A DNA stretch of 64,000 nt from NCBI RefSeq assembly GCF_024494355.1, contig NZ_JAKNQY010000028.1, positions 1 through 64,000 of the forward strand, written 5' to 3'. Below, piece by piece: positions 63,756-64,000 of the stretch. The position numbers and the translations under genes are program-made. Position 1 is the first letter of the stretch; each line of letters begins with the position of its first letter. The stretch is from Pseudomonas sp. Q11. Its GTDB lineage: Bacteria; Pseudomonadota; Gammaproteobacteria; Pseudomonadales; Pseudomonadaceae. The notes under the pieces are model-generated. The model was not told the origin of the DNA and ran no database searches. It worked only from the letters and a program-made list of their open reading frames with translations.

Positions 63756-64000
63756 TCAGACCCGGCCCAGGGCAAAGCCCTTGGCCACATGGTTGCGTAC
63801 GAACCAGATCACCAGCATGCCTGGCAGGATAGTCAACACCCCCGCCGCCGCCAGCACGCCCCAATCGATACCCGATGCCGAGACCGTACGGGTCATGACC
63901 GCCGCGATCGGCTTGGCATTCACCGAGGTGAGGGTGCGCGCCAGCAGCAGTTCGACCCAGGAAAACATGAAGCAGAAAAACGCCGTGACACCGATGCCGG
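63756..64000 (-). CDS. ABC sugar/polyol permease, 3' part (MalG type)
   Basis: Only the last 80 residues or so are in the window. They read into the edge as GIGVTAFFCFMFSWVELLLA, with a final helix (GVLTILPGMLVIWFVRNHVAKGFALG) typical of MalG/GlpQ-type permeases. The frame is open to the window edge with no start. It is the gene before DUF2160, 10 bp away. Confidence 0.85.
   Translation of the reverse strand, partial: GIGVTAFFCFMFSWVELLLARTLTSVNAKPIAAVMTRTVSASGIDWGVLAAAGVLTILPGMLVIWFVRNHVAKGFALGRV

Overview
The window comes from a Pseudomonas of the fluorescens complex. The evidence is high GC with long antisense shadow ORFs, the lpxH-ppiB-glnS-cysS block, the fdnGHI-fdhE/selAB block, and about a dozen REP palindromes of the GTGGGAGC...GCTCGCGATG type typical of that group. 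There is no rRNA, CRISPR array or intact prophage. The only tRNA is tRNA-Sec.

Layout. 1-4.7 kb holds housekeeping genes (cysS, glnS, ppiB, lpxH). 4.8-9.8 kb holds a MarR-controlled tripartite efflux operon (marR, outer-membrane factor, HlyD adaptor, 14-TM MFS pump) with a readable promoter and operators. 9.9-16.1 kb holds tamB/tamA and a GNAT enzyme. 16.3-19.9 kb holds xthA, a PstS-like/OmpA fusion and a MASE2-GGDEF cyclase. 20.0-23.6 kb holds the wreck of a Baeyer-Villiger monooxygenase beside an intact alpha/beta hydrolase, then an HglS-type 2-oxoadipate dioxygenase/decarboxylase and an orphan hcp. 24.0-28.8 kb holds two small charged proteins and an AttH-like lipoprotein with an FtsX-type ABC exporter. 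29.0-30.9 kb holds an OafA/SGNH O-acyltransferase.

31.4-41.5 kb is a complete selenocysteine formate dehydrogenase locus read on the minus strand: fdnG with an in-frame UGA and a SECIS hairpin, fdnH, fdnI, fdhE, selA, selB and tRNA-Sec. Between fdhE and selA lies about 1.1 kb of accessory DNA: a RelE/ParE toxin-antitoxin pair, a phage tail-chaperone remnant and repeat-like debris. 41.9-43.7 kb holds a sulfatase-fold phosphoethanolamine transferase-like protein whose C-terminus is encoded by a REP sequence.

44.0-60.4 kb is a nearly continuous, translationally coupled Wzx/Wzy-type exopolysaccharide operon: UDP-sugar supply (ugd, epimerase), an initiating phosphoglycosyl transferase, an ATPase with a degenerate P-loop, Wza, a Wzz/GumC-like protein, three glycosyltransferases, Wzy, a NodB-type deacetylase, Wzx, two acyltransferase-like proteins and a YdjC/ChbG-type deacetylase. 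Its gene content predicts an acidic, acylated or deacetylated polymer. It is the best candidate here for an undescribed system. The right end (61.6-64.0 kb) carries a GlpV/GlpU-like solute-binding protein, a DUF2160 protein and the 3' part of an ABC permease.

All functional calls are from reading motifs and context. No database searches were run.
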